Positions 23,249-35,671 of a stretch of DNA of 64,000 nt are shown here, piece by piece. The notes under the pieces are model-generated. The model was not told the DNA's origin. It saw nothing but the letters and a program-made list of their open reading frames with translations, and searched no databases. The stretch is from NCBI GenBank assembly GCA_946894095.1, contig OX335659.1:813501-877500 (forward strand). Reading direction: 5' to 3'. The position numbers were made by a program, and so were the translations under genes. Source of the stretch: Incurvaria masculella. Its lineage: Eukaryota; Arthropoda; Insecta; Lepidoptera; Incurvariidae. The first letter of the stretch is position 1. Every line of letters begins with the position of its first letter.

Positions 23249-23365
23249 CGTGTATTCTTGGCATTCAGTCATTGCGGATTCAGTAGAGTTAACAGAAGAA
23301 GAATTTACTTTGACATTACTGTTAACTCTACTGAATCCGCAATGACTGAATGCCAAGAATACACG
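23249..23365. repeat. Perfect 47-bp inverted repeat (palindromic element)
   Basis: Arms 23249-23295 and 23319-23365 are exact reverse complements (cgtgtattcttggcattcag...) around a 23-bp loop. Loop plus one arm recurs at 561-632, so it is a dispersed element, not a unique hairpin. It makes ORFs on both strands share the same peptide. Confidence 0.9.
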
Positions 23366-23792
23366 CCCTGCTCTCTTAATATTGTGCACCTCGCCAGGAA
23401 CTCACTCCGCAGTCATTTGTTGATTCCATGAAAAGAACGAGGCGGCGCAGAGCCAGCCCCAGCTCCGTACCACCTCACGTCGTTAAGATTACAATCGCGA
23501 AGTGTAAAATTACACTTCCTTCCCTAGCGATACGACCAGGCTACGCGCCAGCGAGCCTCCCCTTCAAGCGCTTTCAGCGAGCCGCTTACGAACGCCGCAG
23601 TCACGGGAGCTCCGCAGGGAGCGCTGCATCGCTGGAAATTTTAAAGGCGTTTGGAGGATTTGAAATTGATGGCAGCGTTTGAACGTTTTCCGGCTCTGGT
23701 TTGTTCAATTCATCGCTCCGATTGAAGATTACGTCGGTTTTCATTGTGTGCTTACGGTGCAGTAATGCATACTTTCGTCAGCCTCGGTTGAC

Positions 23793-24112
23793 CAGTGGCG
23801 CGACGCCTTGCGATTCGATAAGCGGGGTAAGCACCTTTGAGCGCGGTTGAGTTCTGGATGGGTGACCATTTTCAACCATAGAGGCTGGCCGTGGTTCGGA
23901 TTCCATGTTAAACAGTAGGCCCCCTTCCTTACTAGGTGATAGGGTTAATCCCGCCCGGGTTGGTACCATAGCATTTAATGAACAATGGTCGAAGCGGCAA
24001 TGAAAATTGTCCGAGTTTTCCATTCAGTTTAATGTAGCCGAGCAATATAAGGAAGGTCCTGGCAATGCACCTAGTTCCCATGTGGTGTGTTAGCCTAATA
24101 TCTGACGGTCAG
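23793..24112 (+). mobile_element. SINE body joined to a 5S-rRNA-like head
   Basis: The body from 23905 (taggtgatagggttaatccc, gcccgggttggtacc, ggtcgaagcggcaatgaaaa) is the common SINE family. The head is different: 23830-23875 reads gtaagcacc...gcgcggttgagttctggatgggtgacc, close to the internal-promoter region of 5S rRNA (AAGCA...GCG..GGTTAGTACTTGGATGGGTGACC). It is decayed and not a 5S gene. Confidence 0.6.
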
Positions 24113-24559
24113 TTCACCATGTACTCAAATACAATTTAGTTAGGCGGTTGGTTATAACACGAAAACCTACACAAATAACATTATCGCGTAAGTATCGATT
24201 AATTTTCAAAATTTGAATGGGTAGCCTTAATGAAATACGTCGGCAAAGCATGAAATAATCAAGGATCTATATTTATATACATGTATGTACCCAACGAAGA
24301 AATGGGTGTTTTCTTTAATATCAGCACATTAACACTGGGATCCAGTTTTTAGAAATATGTTTAAAGTAGGTCAAAGAACCGGTATACGGGTAAAACATAT
24401 AAAACGAACTCTTTTCGTATATCAATTATTATATTTAATGCTATCTTACTTCTCACTCCTACGATATAATTTAAAATTTTAATATTACATATATCAATTC
24501 CCGTTTTCCATGGTATGGCATCATGGCATCTTTAAATGCGGACTTAAAAATCTTAAAAA

Positions 24560-24672
24560 TATTATTATTATTATTATTATTATTTTTATGCGACCTGACA
24601 TGGATGGCTAATACCACACAACTACCGTTATGATATTAGCCCAATACACCACATTACCGAAGGAATTTGTAT
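24560..24672 (-). mobile_element. SINE 3' fragment with (ATT)n tail
   Basis: (ATT)n at 24561-24585, then ttttatgcgacctgacatgg, ggctaataccacacaacta and gatattagcccaatacacc: the reverse complement of the SINE 3' end, truncated after ~110 bp. Confidence 0.75.
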
Positions 24673-26749
24673 TTTTTATTTATTTATTGTATTTTTGCCA
24701 CTAATAATTTTACGATTTTCGAAATATTTCTGCATTAGGCAACAAATTTTATGGTGTAATAACAATTGATACCACCTCATATCTCTAGCTGAGTAATAAC
24801 AAAACATGGAATAGAGATGAGGCAAAAACAAATTCAAAAGTAATGTTGGGATTTCCGAAATTAATTACTCACTTTCCTTCCCATTAACAGGGCTTTTAAT
24901 ATTCAATTCAGTTATAAACAAAAATTTAAATCTCACAATGTCCGAGTCTCTTGATAAAATCTCATAAAAAACCATTCAGCACAGGACCCGGCGGAGACAA
25001 GGGTTGGCGGGGGGGTGCGGCGTGCAGGGGGGCGCATTTGTATGCTAATGAAGGGAAAACATTCTTTTCGGGCGGCATAAAATAAACTTTTAAAATTTTC
25101 GCGTTTTTCGCGCGACACGCGCGGCGCGCCCTTCTAAGAAGGTCATTTTGCTGTCGGGACCTGCTATTTTTTATTTTGATTTTATACACGCCTACTTGTA
25201 ATATAACATTTTAATAAACATTTTCACGTATAATACGAATCTTTTAGAATTAAGATAGCATGAAAATATAGAAACTGACGTGGAAAAAAAAAAGAAAAAA
25301 ATTTTCAAAAAAAAGCGAATAAGGAGAAGAGAGGCTATAAAAAAAAATTAAGACAAAAAAAAAGTACAAAAAAAAACACAGAGAGAATGTATTGCGTTTA
25401 TATTTGATTTCTGTATTGTGTATATGTATAACTGTGTGCTTAATATTAATATTGTAAATTGTTTTCGGGACTCACCATGATTACCTTTTTGTACAATATT
25501 GTTTAATGTGAATCTATAGCTATAGTTAAAGTCATGTGTCAGTCAGTGTAACTGATATCAAATGATACTACAAGTATCTACTCCCAGGTAGGGTTGGTCA
25601 CCCAGGGAGGAAAATGACCACAACCTCAAAACCTCTAAGGTTGAGAGAGGCCTAAGCCCTGCAGTGGGTGGCACTAGAGCTATATAAGATAACTTTAGGT
25701 CAAAAAATAAATAAATAAAATTGTAATATGTGTTCTAAAAAGGCTTAAATAATAATAAAAAAACATAGTACTGTGAACGTGCAGTCACCCTCAGTAAGGT
25801 TTTATGGATGAGCTCTGAGCCCACATTTTCCAAGGGTCCCTAAATAGATTACGAAATAACCAACACAAATCAAACGGTCACTTTCTTAAATAAAAGGTAT
25901 TAATTTTTTTCTGGTTCTCAATGCTTTTGTCGTTTCTGTAAAATATATTAGGGTTGGCCCCATACAACCGTATTTACTAATTATTTGGAACCCACTATTC
26001 CTATTTTCTTGATATTTGATACAGGTCATATTACATCGGGCAACGAATATCTCCGTCTGCACGTTATTTTTAGGGTTCCGTCCGGGTTTTTTGGGTGTAA
26101 TTCGTTTTAGGTTTTTTTAATATCTTTCACATTTTTAAAGAAGTCCAAAAATATATTATCCACTTGTCGCCGATGTTCGAAATAACACAATAATATCTCA
26201 TATTCTTGCTTGACTCAATTTAAATTGTAGATTGAGATGAAAAATGCATGTTATGCTAATGTGCATAGAACGCTCGGAAGGCGAGGTTATATTTAGGGTA
26301 GCATTTCAGCAATTTACATCGCGACAACTTCATTTCCTGTCATTTAAAATTCGTTAAATTGCCCTTTTTATGTCAAAATCGTTTTCCTATTTTGCATTAT
26401 CAGGAAAATATATATATGTTACGGTTAGAGCGCGATGTTGGTTAAAGTCCGAAATCATTTTTTTCCTTGAAGGTTACTAAAATGTTCAAGATATAGCCGT
26501 GTCGAGTGCACTAATTTCGAGTTTATGGTAAGATAAAAAACACTAAACCATTTTTTTTCAAATTTTTTAGTTTTTTTTTCTTGGCAACATCTCTTAATTA
26601 GTGTACTCACCATGGTTACAAATGCTGAAATACTGCTACTTTTACAAGTACAAAATAAACTTCTTTCTCTCTCTTTCTCTCTCTTCTGCTACTTTTACAA
26701 GTACAAACCCTACCTACATATAAGCAGGGAGTCTTCAAGTGTATTTGAA
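24673..26749. other. No gene recognised
   Basis: Mostly AT-rich. A GC-rich patch at 24985-25140 (ggcggggggg, gcgcgacacgcgcggcgcgcc) stands out. 25270-25390 is strongly A-rich and purine-biased. Confidence 0.5.
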
Positions 26750-26885
26750 CAGGCTCGATAGCTCAGCGATAGTCCGTAGATCCGCTGGTATGGTGCCTCG
26801 CTGAGCGTAGCTCCGCGAGGCGAGGTGTATTTGGCTTTATGAGCACCTTTGGTCCTCAGCACAGCCACCCATAATAGTATTTTAG
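26750..26885 (+). repeat. Dispersed repeat gctcagcgatagtcc, copy 1
   Basis: gctcagcgatagtccgta, ccgctggtatggtgcctcgc and tgagcgtagctccgcgagg match 49645-49770 and, reversed, 62595-62705. Probably a LINE fragment, but no RT motif is visible. Confidence 0.6.
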
Positions 26886-27155
26886 AAAATCTTTACCTAA
26901 GATGTGCCACCTAATGTGTTAAAAAAATATTTTTTCATTGCTACTGTTGTGAGGCGTCTATTTTGAGAAAGTTACAAACGTTCTAGACCGGCTCTAGAAC
27001 TCTGTGAAAAATAATTATTCTTTTAAATTTCGTTAGAAATTCCAAGTTCATACGACGAACCGTTTAAAAAGATCTTGTAATGAACGTAAAACATACAGAT
27101 AGGACTCACTAGGCACACCCTTACGCTCCGTTATCACGTCTTCGAGATACAGAAC

Positions 27156-27699
27156 TTAAGGTGGCCCAACCCGCTCATCTCCCCATACAAAAGGGGAAAG
27201 AAGATCACGCCCATATTTCTTGTCAGAGATCCAAAATTTTGCTCAAAATAGCTTTATTCGATCAAACTAGATGTCTGATGACCATTGGCATTGTAAAATT
27301 GTGTTTGGTTTCGAAGTTATGAGGTCCGAAAGTTCGCATTTTTCGCGCGTTTTATACAATAAATTTGGAGGTGGATTACGCAATGATAAAGTAAGAAGAT
27401 CTTAAAAAGATTAGTCATCAGACATAGCTTATTTAATCAAGATTTATAATCTATTTGGTTTTTGTTCGATTTTTTACTGCAGCTGTCGTGGTTTACGTTC
27501 GCTTCGTTTTGAAATTAAAATTTTCGTAAATCTTACCAAATCATACACTATGCACATTGTCTTTTTTGTGGACATGTTGCATCTTCCTCATCACGGAGCT
27601 TGTCTTATTCTTTGAAACAGAGAAGGTCCCAGAGCGCAACAGCACGGTTTTGTACCGTGCCCGCGAATGAGTTAGGCCCGCCGGGTTGGGCCACCTTAA
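27156..27699. mobile_element. TTAA-flanked MITE, full-length
   Basis: 544 bp with imperfect terminal inverted repeats: TTAAGGTGGCCCAACCCGC at the left and the complement of the same at the right (gccgggttgggccaccttaa), with TTAA at both ends. The target site suggests a piggyBac-type transposase in trans. The ORF on the minus strand (60 codons) is conserved only as repeat sequence. Confidence 0.85.
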
Positions 27700-29230
27700 G
27701 ATAAAGAACCTAATGGTATACACGTTTTAACTTCTCAACTTTTCTATTCGGTAAATGTGACAAAAACACACAGCCCACCACCGCGCAATATCTCAACGTC
27801 GTCTCTGAAATATTACATAAACAACAACCAATTTCCTACGCTGCCAGCGGCGCGCCACCGGCCTCGTGTGAGAGGGGCAGGTTTACCGCGGCCCCCTCCC
27901 CCATTTCAGACCCCCGTTACTGCAGTTCAGGCCGTCTAATGGCCTCCCTGCGCATCTTAGCGCCTCTCGCTCTAACACAAACTGACCAGCCCTCCCTACA
28001 AAAAGCGGTATATGGTTATTTTACTCGACTACAAAATGTTTACCTTGCACTTAGCTGATATTTGGTAAATGGTTTATTGAGAGAATATTTTTTAATTTAT
28101 TGACTGCAAGTAATTGTATACAGGTTGAGGCCATGAAAAAGTATATACAAAAGCATACAGGTATACAGGTGATTTTATAATAATCTGTATTTGTATCTGT
28201 ATCCGCCGTATCTGTAGCGAAGAAACAAAAAATATACTTAATTTTTTTAAATAAAAAAATGCTAAGAAAAAAAAACACATGAAAATTATTTCTCATAATA
28301 AAATTGAAAATACAGTTTGGGAACATTTACGAAACGAGCTGTTGTGCAGCACAGTGATGTTTGTTTACCCCTAGGCGGCATGTGATCTTACAGAGAAATT
28401 TACACAACCTTAATCAAACTGTGAATGCTTTTGGTAGAGTCTAGAATAATCTCCTTATTTATTGCGCATAAATATAATATGTAGCGTAGTACCCTACATA
28501 ATAATATATATAAAGGAATGTTTTGTTGTGATCAGTAGAGTAAGAAAAAAGAGTATTCTCTGTTGATTTTAGATTTTTTACAACATGTTTACTAACAAAA
28601 AAATATATTTTTGTATATTTTTAAAGCTTTTCGGATAGTTAGAAAGGATAGGATAATCATAGGTCGGCTCATTGTGCGGTAGTTGTTGAGCGTATTCACG
28701 TAAGCAGGCAGCGCGTGCTTTGTGATGCGGTGGGATTATTTTACTTTCATTTCCTAGACGATAAGCTTCACACCTGTTAATAAGCTCCCAAAGCTTACAC
28801 GAAGTGGAAAAAATACAACAGGTGTCATGGGACATCCTGTTGGAACGATGCTCCTTTCCCTATTTATCATTTACAGGAGTGTTTTCACGCAATTATGTCA
28901 TCTCATAAGCACGAAGGGTGGTGACGAAGTGTGAGTGACTTTTTGATTTAAATATTCTTTGACGGAAGTGAGAGGAATTCGTTCCATGCTCGCCCTGCGA
29001 TTTAAATGCGATTACAACATAAAATCCCTACCAAATTTCACGAAATCACCAGTTGCCAAAACACTGCATCAAAATCTGTCACGACGCCAGTTATTTCATT
29101 TTGTAGATGCACCCGAGCGGAGCTTCTGAACTTTCAAACTGGGTAATGTGAACATTGCCTAAACATTCAAGTTAAACATAAGACTGACGGGACTGACGCT
29201 CTATTGACAGCAAAAGTGTTGCGTCAGTGG
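27700..29230. other. No gene recognised
   Basis: Includes a GC-richer stretch at 27845-27990. The 85- and 91-codon minus-strand ORFs at 28578 and 28051 have no recognisable motif. Confidence 0.5.
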
Positions 29231-30060
29231 CCCAACACACCGCATTCCCGACGGATACAGATTTCATGCCAGGAATTTCCTTATTAGAGCACGGAATTTA
29301 ACCGGATGGAAAACATGTAAACAATTATATTACCGTTTCGGGGACGCATCATAAAGTCCAAAAAGAACAAGGTCCAAAACCCATACCGTCCAATACTCTG
29401 ATGAATACGGATATTTTCGATTAGGTTAGATTATTATTAATATAGATATTATTACTGTCAAACTTGACGAGGGTTTTATACACCTGACATAGGTTAGGTT
29501 GACGACGGCTTTTACACCAGAGTATACTTGTAATGCTATAAATTATATTAATTTATATAATTGCATTAGTAACTTTATTAGTTGTAAGTAACTTAAACTG
29601 AGGGTTGCTGTTTCTATTGTTCTTTGTTCTTTGCCTTAATCTGTTCTACCAAGGAATTGTCTGGCAATAGCATTTAGATCTAAGTATGTATTTCATAATT
29701 GTGGATGGAAAAATATGTTATGAAAACCCGTGAAGTTTCTTTGCGGGTTCTTCTTTAATGGGATCGAATCCGCGGATCTTTGTGACGTAACTTGGTGTAG
29801 TATGACTACCAAAAAGTTTAAATAAATGAAATGAAATGAAATGAAATTAGGTTAGATAATAAGCATTTTATAATACACACCAAAAAATTCTTCATTTTTA
29901 TGTTCCCGGTTTTGACCTTTATGAAGGTGACCCACCGCTTCGACCTTTTTTACATGGATTCCGAACCATGGAGCTGCTCGTATTCGTAACGAAATGCAAT
30001 CATCCGAATCAGAAAGAGAAAGATATTAATGCATGATTAATTCAGGACTTAACCCATGAG
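29231..30060 (-). mobile_element. SINE split by a TIR element
   Basis: SINE pieces at 29231-29340 (acaccgcattcccgacgg, tggatggaaaacatg) and 29934-30060 (accgcttcgacc, ccgaaccatggagctgctcg, aacgaaatgc) are contiguous in other copies but here flank the insertion at 29341-29933. Confidence 0.75.
29341..29933. mobile_element. TIR element of hAT-like or Mutator-like type inserted in a SINE
   Basis: Ends gggacgcatcataaag and ctttatgaaggtgaccc form inverted repeats (consensus GGGTCRCCTTCATAAAG). Flanks accgtttcg (29332-29340) and accgcttcg (29934-29942) look like a 9-bp target duplication with one mismatch. Left-end copies recur at 49861 and, rearranged, at 59028-59272. No transposase ORF. Confidence 0.7.
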
Positions 30061-30151
30061 AAGCATATTTACTCTCGACTTAACCGTCAAATATGTGCTC
30101 TCCAAAATGCAGCCATCAGAACCGATCTACATACTAGGCGCGGCTACTATT

Positions 30152-30430
30152 TGAGCGGCTCGTAGCCTAGTGGCGCGGGGATTGGCCTAGAGTACCAGAG
30201 TTCTGGGTTCAATTCCTCGCCCCGACATGCACCACTTTCTTTCTGCGATAAGTGCATTGCGTCACGAATGCGAGCTGCTCCATGGTTCGGAATCTGTAGG
30301 TCTCCTTCCCCTACTAGGTGGTAAATGGGTTTAAGCCCGCCCGAGTTGGTACCATCGCAGTGGATGAAAAGATGGTCGAATCGGCAATAAAAAAATTGTC
30401 CGTGTTTTCCATCCAGTTCGATGTCCTCTT
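30152..30430 (+). mobile_element. tRNA-headed SINE, 3'-truncated
   Basis: A clear head: gcggctcgtagcctagtggc (box-A-like) and gttctgggttcaattcctcg (box B GGTTCAATTCC). Then tgcaccactttctttct, gctgctccatggttcgga, cccgcccgagttggtacc and ttttccatccagttcgatgt, where it stops. Confidence 0.85.
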
Positions 30431-32168
30431 GGGAATCAATAGATTTCTCCGTACGATTTCCGATCGAACATGCTAAATGGTATATTACCTACTGCGTGTT
30501 ATGGCTAGTCAGTGCAAATCTAGTACAACACTGTTGAATTTCAAGAAATCCAATGTTTACTTCCCACTTAACATTATTTGAATTATCTTTTAACATAATA
30601 GCTCCCTAATTTATTTTTTACCATAAATTTGACCACGCCAAAGGAAAACTCCATTCATATTTTTCCTCTTGGCAAATATAACGAAACAAACAAATACAAT
30701 TGTGGAGAGTGAAGAGAATAAGTCTCGGTCTGTTTTTTAAACCGGCTTAACTTTTCCGAACTGGTTGGCGCAAGCGGGGAGCATAGCTTACGGGCCATTC
30801 TTTAATCACTGAGCTCAGCGCAAATATGCAGGATATTTCAGAGGTGTAACACAAAGACTTGAGGGAATGGAAATATTATGAGAAGTAAATATAAGTATTA
30901 AGAGTATTTCTATGTTTTTTTCGCCATACCTATGCATACAGATATTATAGTTTTCAACACATATATATTATTTAATCTTTCTATCTATTCAATAGAAATA
31001 AAAATCTTATACAAAGGTACTGAACACTTCGTGTGCGAGTGCGGCTCGCACTTGGCCGGTTTTTTAATACCTTTGAGGAGAGTAGATATGTCATAACTTT
31101 ATATCATTCCAGGGATCAGAAAAAACCGATGTCATTTCTCTGAACGGAGGTAAAAAATAATATTATTCTGCTGCTCACAAAATTCGCTATGAATAAACAG
31201 TTGTTGTCAAAAATATAACTTTTTCGTTAAATCAAAGATAAGGTAAGGTTAGGTAAGGTTAGGTTAGGTTAGGTTAGGTAAGTTTAGGATCGGTAAGGTT
31301 AGGTTAGTAGTTGTCGTTTGTTTCTTAAATTTCTTCGCCAAGCAGTCACTTAATTTCCAGCTGCAATGCAACGTCAGAACTTCGAGATAATCTAAGAAAC
31401 AAGTTGACAGCTGTCGACGTAGACAAATTGTAAATTGAAAACGATATAATCTTTTTTTATTGTTCTCCCAAGTGTTTACTTGGAATGTTGCGCGATGGCC
31501 ACTGCATTCCACTGACACAAAATAAATCACAATAATATTTATGACATCGTTAAGAAGTTTCTAGGTCTGTCCGTCTAAGGCGCTGTATAGCACAGACTTA
31601 GAACAAGGGAGTGCACCACCTCTGGTTAATTTTAATGTTATTGTTAAGAAATATCTGTCATCTTTCTTCTTTTGTCATGAGCTATTGTACGCCTTCCCAG
31701 TCAATTTTTAGATGGCACTCACTAATATTGACCTAATTTGGGGTCTGTAATATCTCTGCAAATATGCGATAAATTATTTGATTTTTATATCTTTGATTAT
31801 AAGGATAGATATATCCTATATATCGATACAGCCTAAGACGTTATTTCACGTAGATAAATTATCTTTGAAAATTTAAGCATAGATTACATAAATAAGTAAT
31901 GTATGTAATCTGTGATTGAAGCGTTTGGTTTATGTATGATACAATTGATTTTAAGTGGTATTAAGGCTGTACACTTGAATTTGCAGGAGGTTTTTCCACT
32001 GTGGTTGGAGATTTGCAATATAGTATCTTAAACATAAACGAAATAAAATATTGATTCTGACCTAACCTTACCATACACAACTAGTAGTATCAGCAGATGA
32101 CGTTTTTATTGTTTGTCCTCAGAAGGAACAAAAGGAGCCCTCATAAAACCAATCAGTTGTCTGATTTA
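30431..32168. other. Gene-free; short repeat fragments
   Basis: Holds a 3' remnant of the CCGGCCAAGTG repeat in reverse at about 31010-31065 (cttcgtgtgcgagtgcggctcg) and a telomere-like GGTTA run at 31239-31310. The remainder is unassigned; the 88-codon ORF at 31264 has no motif. Confidence 0.55.
31239..31310 (+). repeat. Degenerate (GGTTA/TTAGG)n tract
   Basis: About twelve units of AGGTTA or AGGTAA-type repeat, including an uninterrupted aggttaggttaggttaggt. It resembles the insect telomere repeat but is internal and, unlike the other two arrays, not inside a fold-back element. Confidence 0.8.
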
Positions 32169-32714
32169 TTAAGGTGGCCCAACCCGCTCAACTCCCCATA
32201 CAAACGGGGAAAGAAGATTACGCCCATATTTCTTATCAGAGATCCCAAATTTTGCTCAAAGGAGCTTTATTTGATCGAACTAGATGTCTGATGATCGTTG
32301 GCATTGTAAAATTGTGTTTGGTTTCTAAGTTATAAGGTAAAATTTTTCGCGCGTTTTATATAATAACTTTGGTGGTTTATTACGCAATGATAAAGTATGA
32401 AAATCTTAAAAAGATTAGTCATCAGACATAGCTTATTTAATCAAGATTTATAATATATTTGGTTTTTGTTAGATTTTTGACAACAGCGGTCGTGGTTTAC
32501 TTTTAGCTATAAGTCGTTTTGAAATCAAAATTTTCGTAAATCTTACCAAATCATAGTGTATGATCACACTATGATTATCTTTTTTGTGGACATGTTGCAT
32601 CTTCCTCATCACGGAGCCTGTCTTTTTCTTTGAAACAGAGGAGGTCCCAGAGCGCAACAGCACGGTTACAGTGCCCGCGAATGAGTTAGTCCCGCCGGGT
32701 TGGGCCACCTAAAG
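32169..32714. mobile_element. TTAA-flanked MITE
   Basis: TTAAGGTGGCCCAACCCGC at 32169. The right end gccgggttgggccacct is followed by AAAG, so the second TTAA has mutated. About 545 bp and colinear with the 27156 copy. Confidence 0.8.
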
Positions 32715-34896
32715 CCGCTAATTTTGACCCTCTAAGAAAAATCAGGACCTATAAGATGTTTACTGTTGTCCTCATGGAGGTGAAAAAATAACCCTCCATG
32801 GTTGTCCTAGAATCATGAAAAAAACCCTATTTAGTTAATTTGTAGTTTTATCACATACATCATTTTCCGTGATGGGCGAACTATCTACACTATGTTAACG
32901 GAACCTTGGATGCGGTCAGATTCGTACTTGTCCGGGTATTTGATGATAATGTAGTTGTACCATATAAATGATTAGATATTATCGATAGATAATAATTAAT
33001 CATGTAACATTTCGAATGCACAGTTACATTAATTCTTACGTTTCGGTTTTGATAAATTTGCTTTAATATTATTCAATAATTCGTTTGACGGCTTACCACG
33101 CGTATGATCAGCAGGGCATGTCACTCACAAACTGAAATATTATAGTGATGTCCTGCGTAAGTTTAAAAGAATATTTAATATTGTCCACAACTAATATATA
33201 ATTAAAGGTGGAATAATGTAATTGTAAAAACGTATTTGAAAAGAATAAAAAAAATGCATCAAAATTGTACGCCAATTACCTTTTAAATATGTTTTTAGCG
33301 CCTTTATCAAACATCTGTATATTTTGAAATGACATATATTTAGTAAGTAAAAATAAAAAAAAACTCGTTAATTGTATGACCATTTATTTCGAAACATACA
33401 CATTAGTTTAATACCAACTCACAACATCACTTAGTAAGGTCAGACCTGGCGTATTTTCCAACAAAACTGACAGCAATTGACAGGCCTATCTCGATTCACT
33501 TAGCACCTTTATAAAAACATTCGGACTAGATTTATAACATTGCCTATTAAAATCTATAGGTATTTGCTAATATTTTTTTTACATTCGCTCCGTATTTCCC
33601 TCGATAAAGGATACGTCACGGAAAACGATTAAAAACATTTTTAATTTAATTCCTGGAAATGCGGCCCCAACCTTTGATGTAATTCAAAACATTGTTTGCT
33701 TTGGTCTTCAAACGTCATGGAAATTTACAAATTTAATTTCAAGTACATAATTGTTTTGCGATATTTCCCGAAATTTCAGGTTTATATACAAGTTACCTAT
33801 ATATTATTTTGCGCGCTGTTTGTGGATAGCCATTATAATGGTACCCACTAATTGAAACATAATTTCAAGGGTGGTTGATGTTGTTGAAATTATTTACAAA
33901 ATGCAGAGTATAAACGACGGTCTGATCATTTTTTAATTTCATTTCATTTTTTTTTATTTTCGAAACAGGGTTTTTTTTTTTTTACGGAAAATATACTGTT
34001 TTGACAGTTTTCAGATGCGAATATCTCGGAAATTACTGGTCAGATTTTAATGAGGTTTTCACTTTTTAAGATAACACATCAAGAACTTCAAAAGCTTAAA
34101 AAGGATCAAACGGTCGTTTACACCCTGTATAGTCATTCGGAAGTATTAAAGAACTGAACATTTATCGTATTTACAAAAGTCCTGGGCATAACATTCCTTG
34201 AGTTTAGAAATATAACATTTTAACAAGAGTGAGTTGCTTACCACTCCATGCAATCGACGCAAACTTCATAATTGTTAGTGTTAGCATCATAAACTTTTTT
34301 CAACCATTCAAATTCTATGTTTTAAAAATAAAACATTTTGTCTGATGTATCTCAATCAAAAGTGAAAGTTCCATAATGTAAAAATATGTAACGAAAAATA
34401 TTTAATTCATTATTAGTTATGTAGGAAATTTCATTAGGATGCTTTACTTTATACCATACTAGGTAGGTAGGGAACTTACAAAGTTAACAGATATACACAA
34501 AACATTCTGGTAAGTGCACTAAATAACTCTGCTCTGACTTTGGCCGTAGTTGGATTAAACGTACTAACGCCAATCACTTCAACTGCAGAATATATAAAAA
34601 AATCAATATTTGATCGTACAACTTTTAACTAATCTCGGTTCGCATGGGTTTCTTCGTGGTGTTGAAATTCTAAAATTGCAAAATAATACAAATTAGGCTC
34701 CGTTAATGAAATTCCAATGACTGCATGTACTCAAAACAGATGTTCATGTGTACATTTTCGCGTAACATCAAAAAGATATAATTAATCACCATCTAATGTA
34801 CTGAATTGTTCTTGTCAAAACAACAATTAGTATTGGTGCGACCGAAATTGCCAAACCTACATGCACAAGGGACCACACCAAGCAGGAGTAGGGAAT
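32715..34896. other. No gene recognised
   Basis: AT-rich with T-rich tracts around 33952-33982. No ORF longer than 60 codons begins in it. A weak CCGG-repeat remnant may lie at 32893-32940. Confidence 0.5.
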
Positions 34897-35440
34897 TTAA
34901 GGTGGCCCATCCCGCTCATCTCCCCATACAAAAGGGGAAAAGAAGATCACGCCCATATTTCTTGTCAGAGATCCAAAATTTTGCTCAAAATTGCTTTATT
35001 TGATCGAACTAGATGTCTGATGACCATTGGCATTATAAAATTGTGTTTGGTTTCTAAATTATAAGGTCCGAATGTTTGAATTTTTTGCGCGTTTTATACA
35101 ATTACTTTGGAGGTGGATTACGCAATGATAAAGTAATAACATCTTAAAAAGATTAGTCATCCGACATAGCTTATTTAATTAAGATTTATAATCTATTTGG
35201 TTTTTGTTAGACTACAGCGGTCGTGGTTTACTTTTAGCTATAAGTCGTTTAGAAATTAAAATTTTCGTAAATCTTACCAAATCATACACTGTGCACATTG
35301 TCTTTTTTGTGGACATGTTGCATCTTCCTCATCACGGAACCTGTCTTATTCTTTGAAACAGAGAAGGTCCCAGAGCGCAACAGCACGGTTTTGTACCGTG
35401 TCCGCGAATGAGTTAGGCCCACCGGGTTGGGCCACCTTAA
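34897..35440. mobile_element. TTAA-flanked MITE, full-length
   Basis: 544 bp with TTAA at both ends (34897-34900 and 35437-35440), TIRs aaggtggcccatcccgc and gggttgggccacctt, colinear with the other copies. Confidence 0.85.
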
Positions 35441-35671
35441 ATAAGTGAATTGTAGGTAAATATGTTTACCGGGCCACGGTTTCATCATAGTAGATTTATG
35501 CAGTAGTTTCTTAGATATCAGCACATTTTGAACCGCAATGCAAGCAGACATTGTAACGTATTGAGAACTGTAACACGTTTAGTTACGAAGCGAAGAAATC
35601 TCTGCCAGAGAAACCGATCACATCTTATAGGAAAATCTACTAATTTACTAAATCTGGAGATTTTTTTTCTG
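35441..35671. other. Unassigned spacer
   Basis: Nothing recognised between the MITE and the fold-back element. Confidence 0.4.

Noticed and set aside
23428..23682. 84-codon Arg/Ser/Ala-rich ORF
   Set aside because: Open because of local GC content; no domain, no splice context and no support from the other strand.
23830..23875. 5S rRNA gene
   Set aside because: Only the internal-promoter-like part matches, with deletions, and it runs into SINE body.
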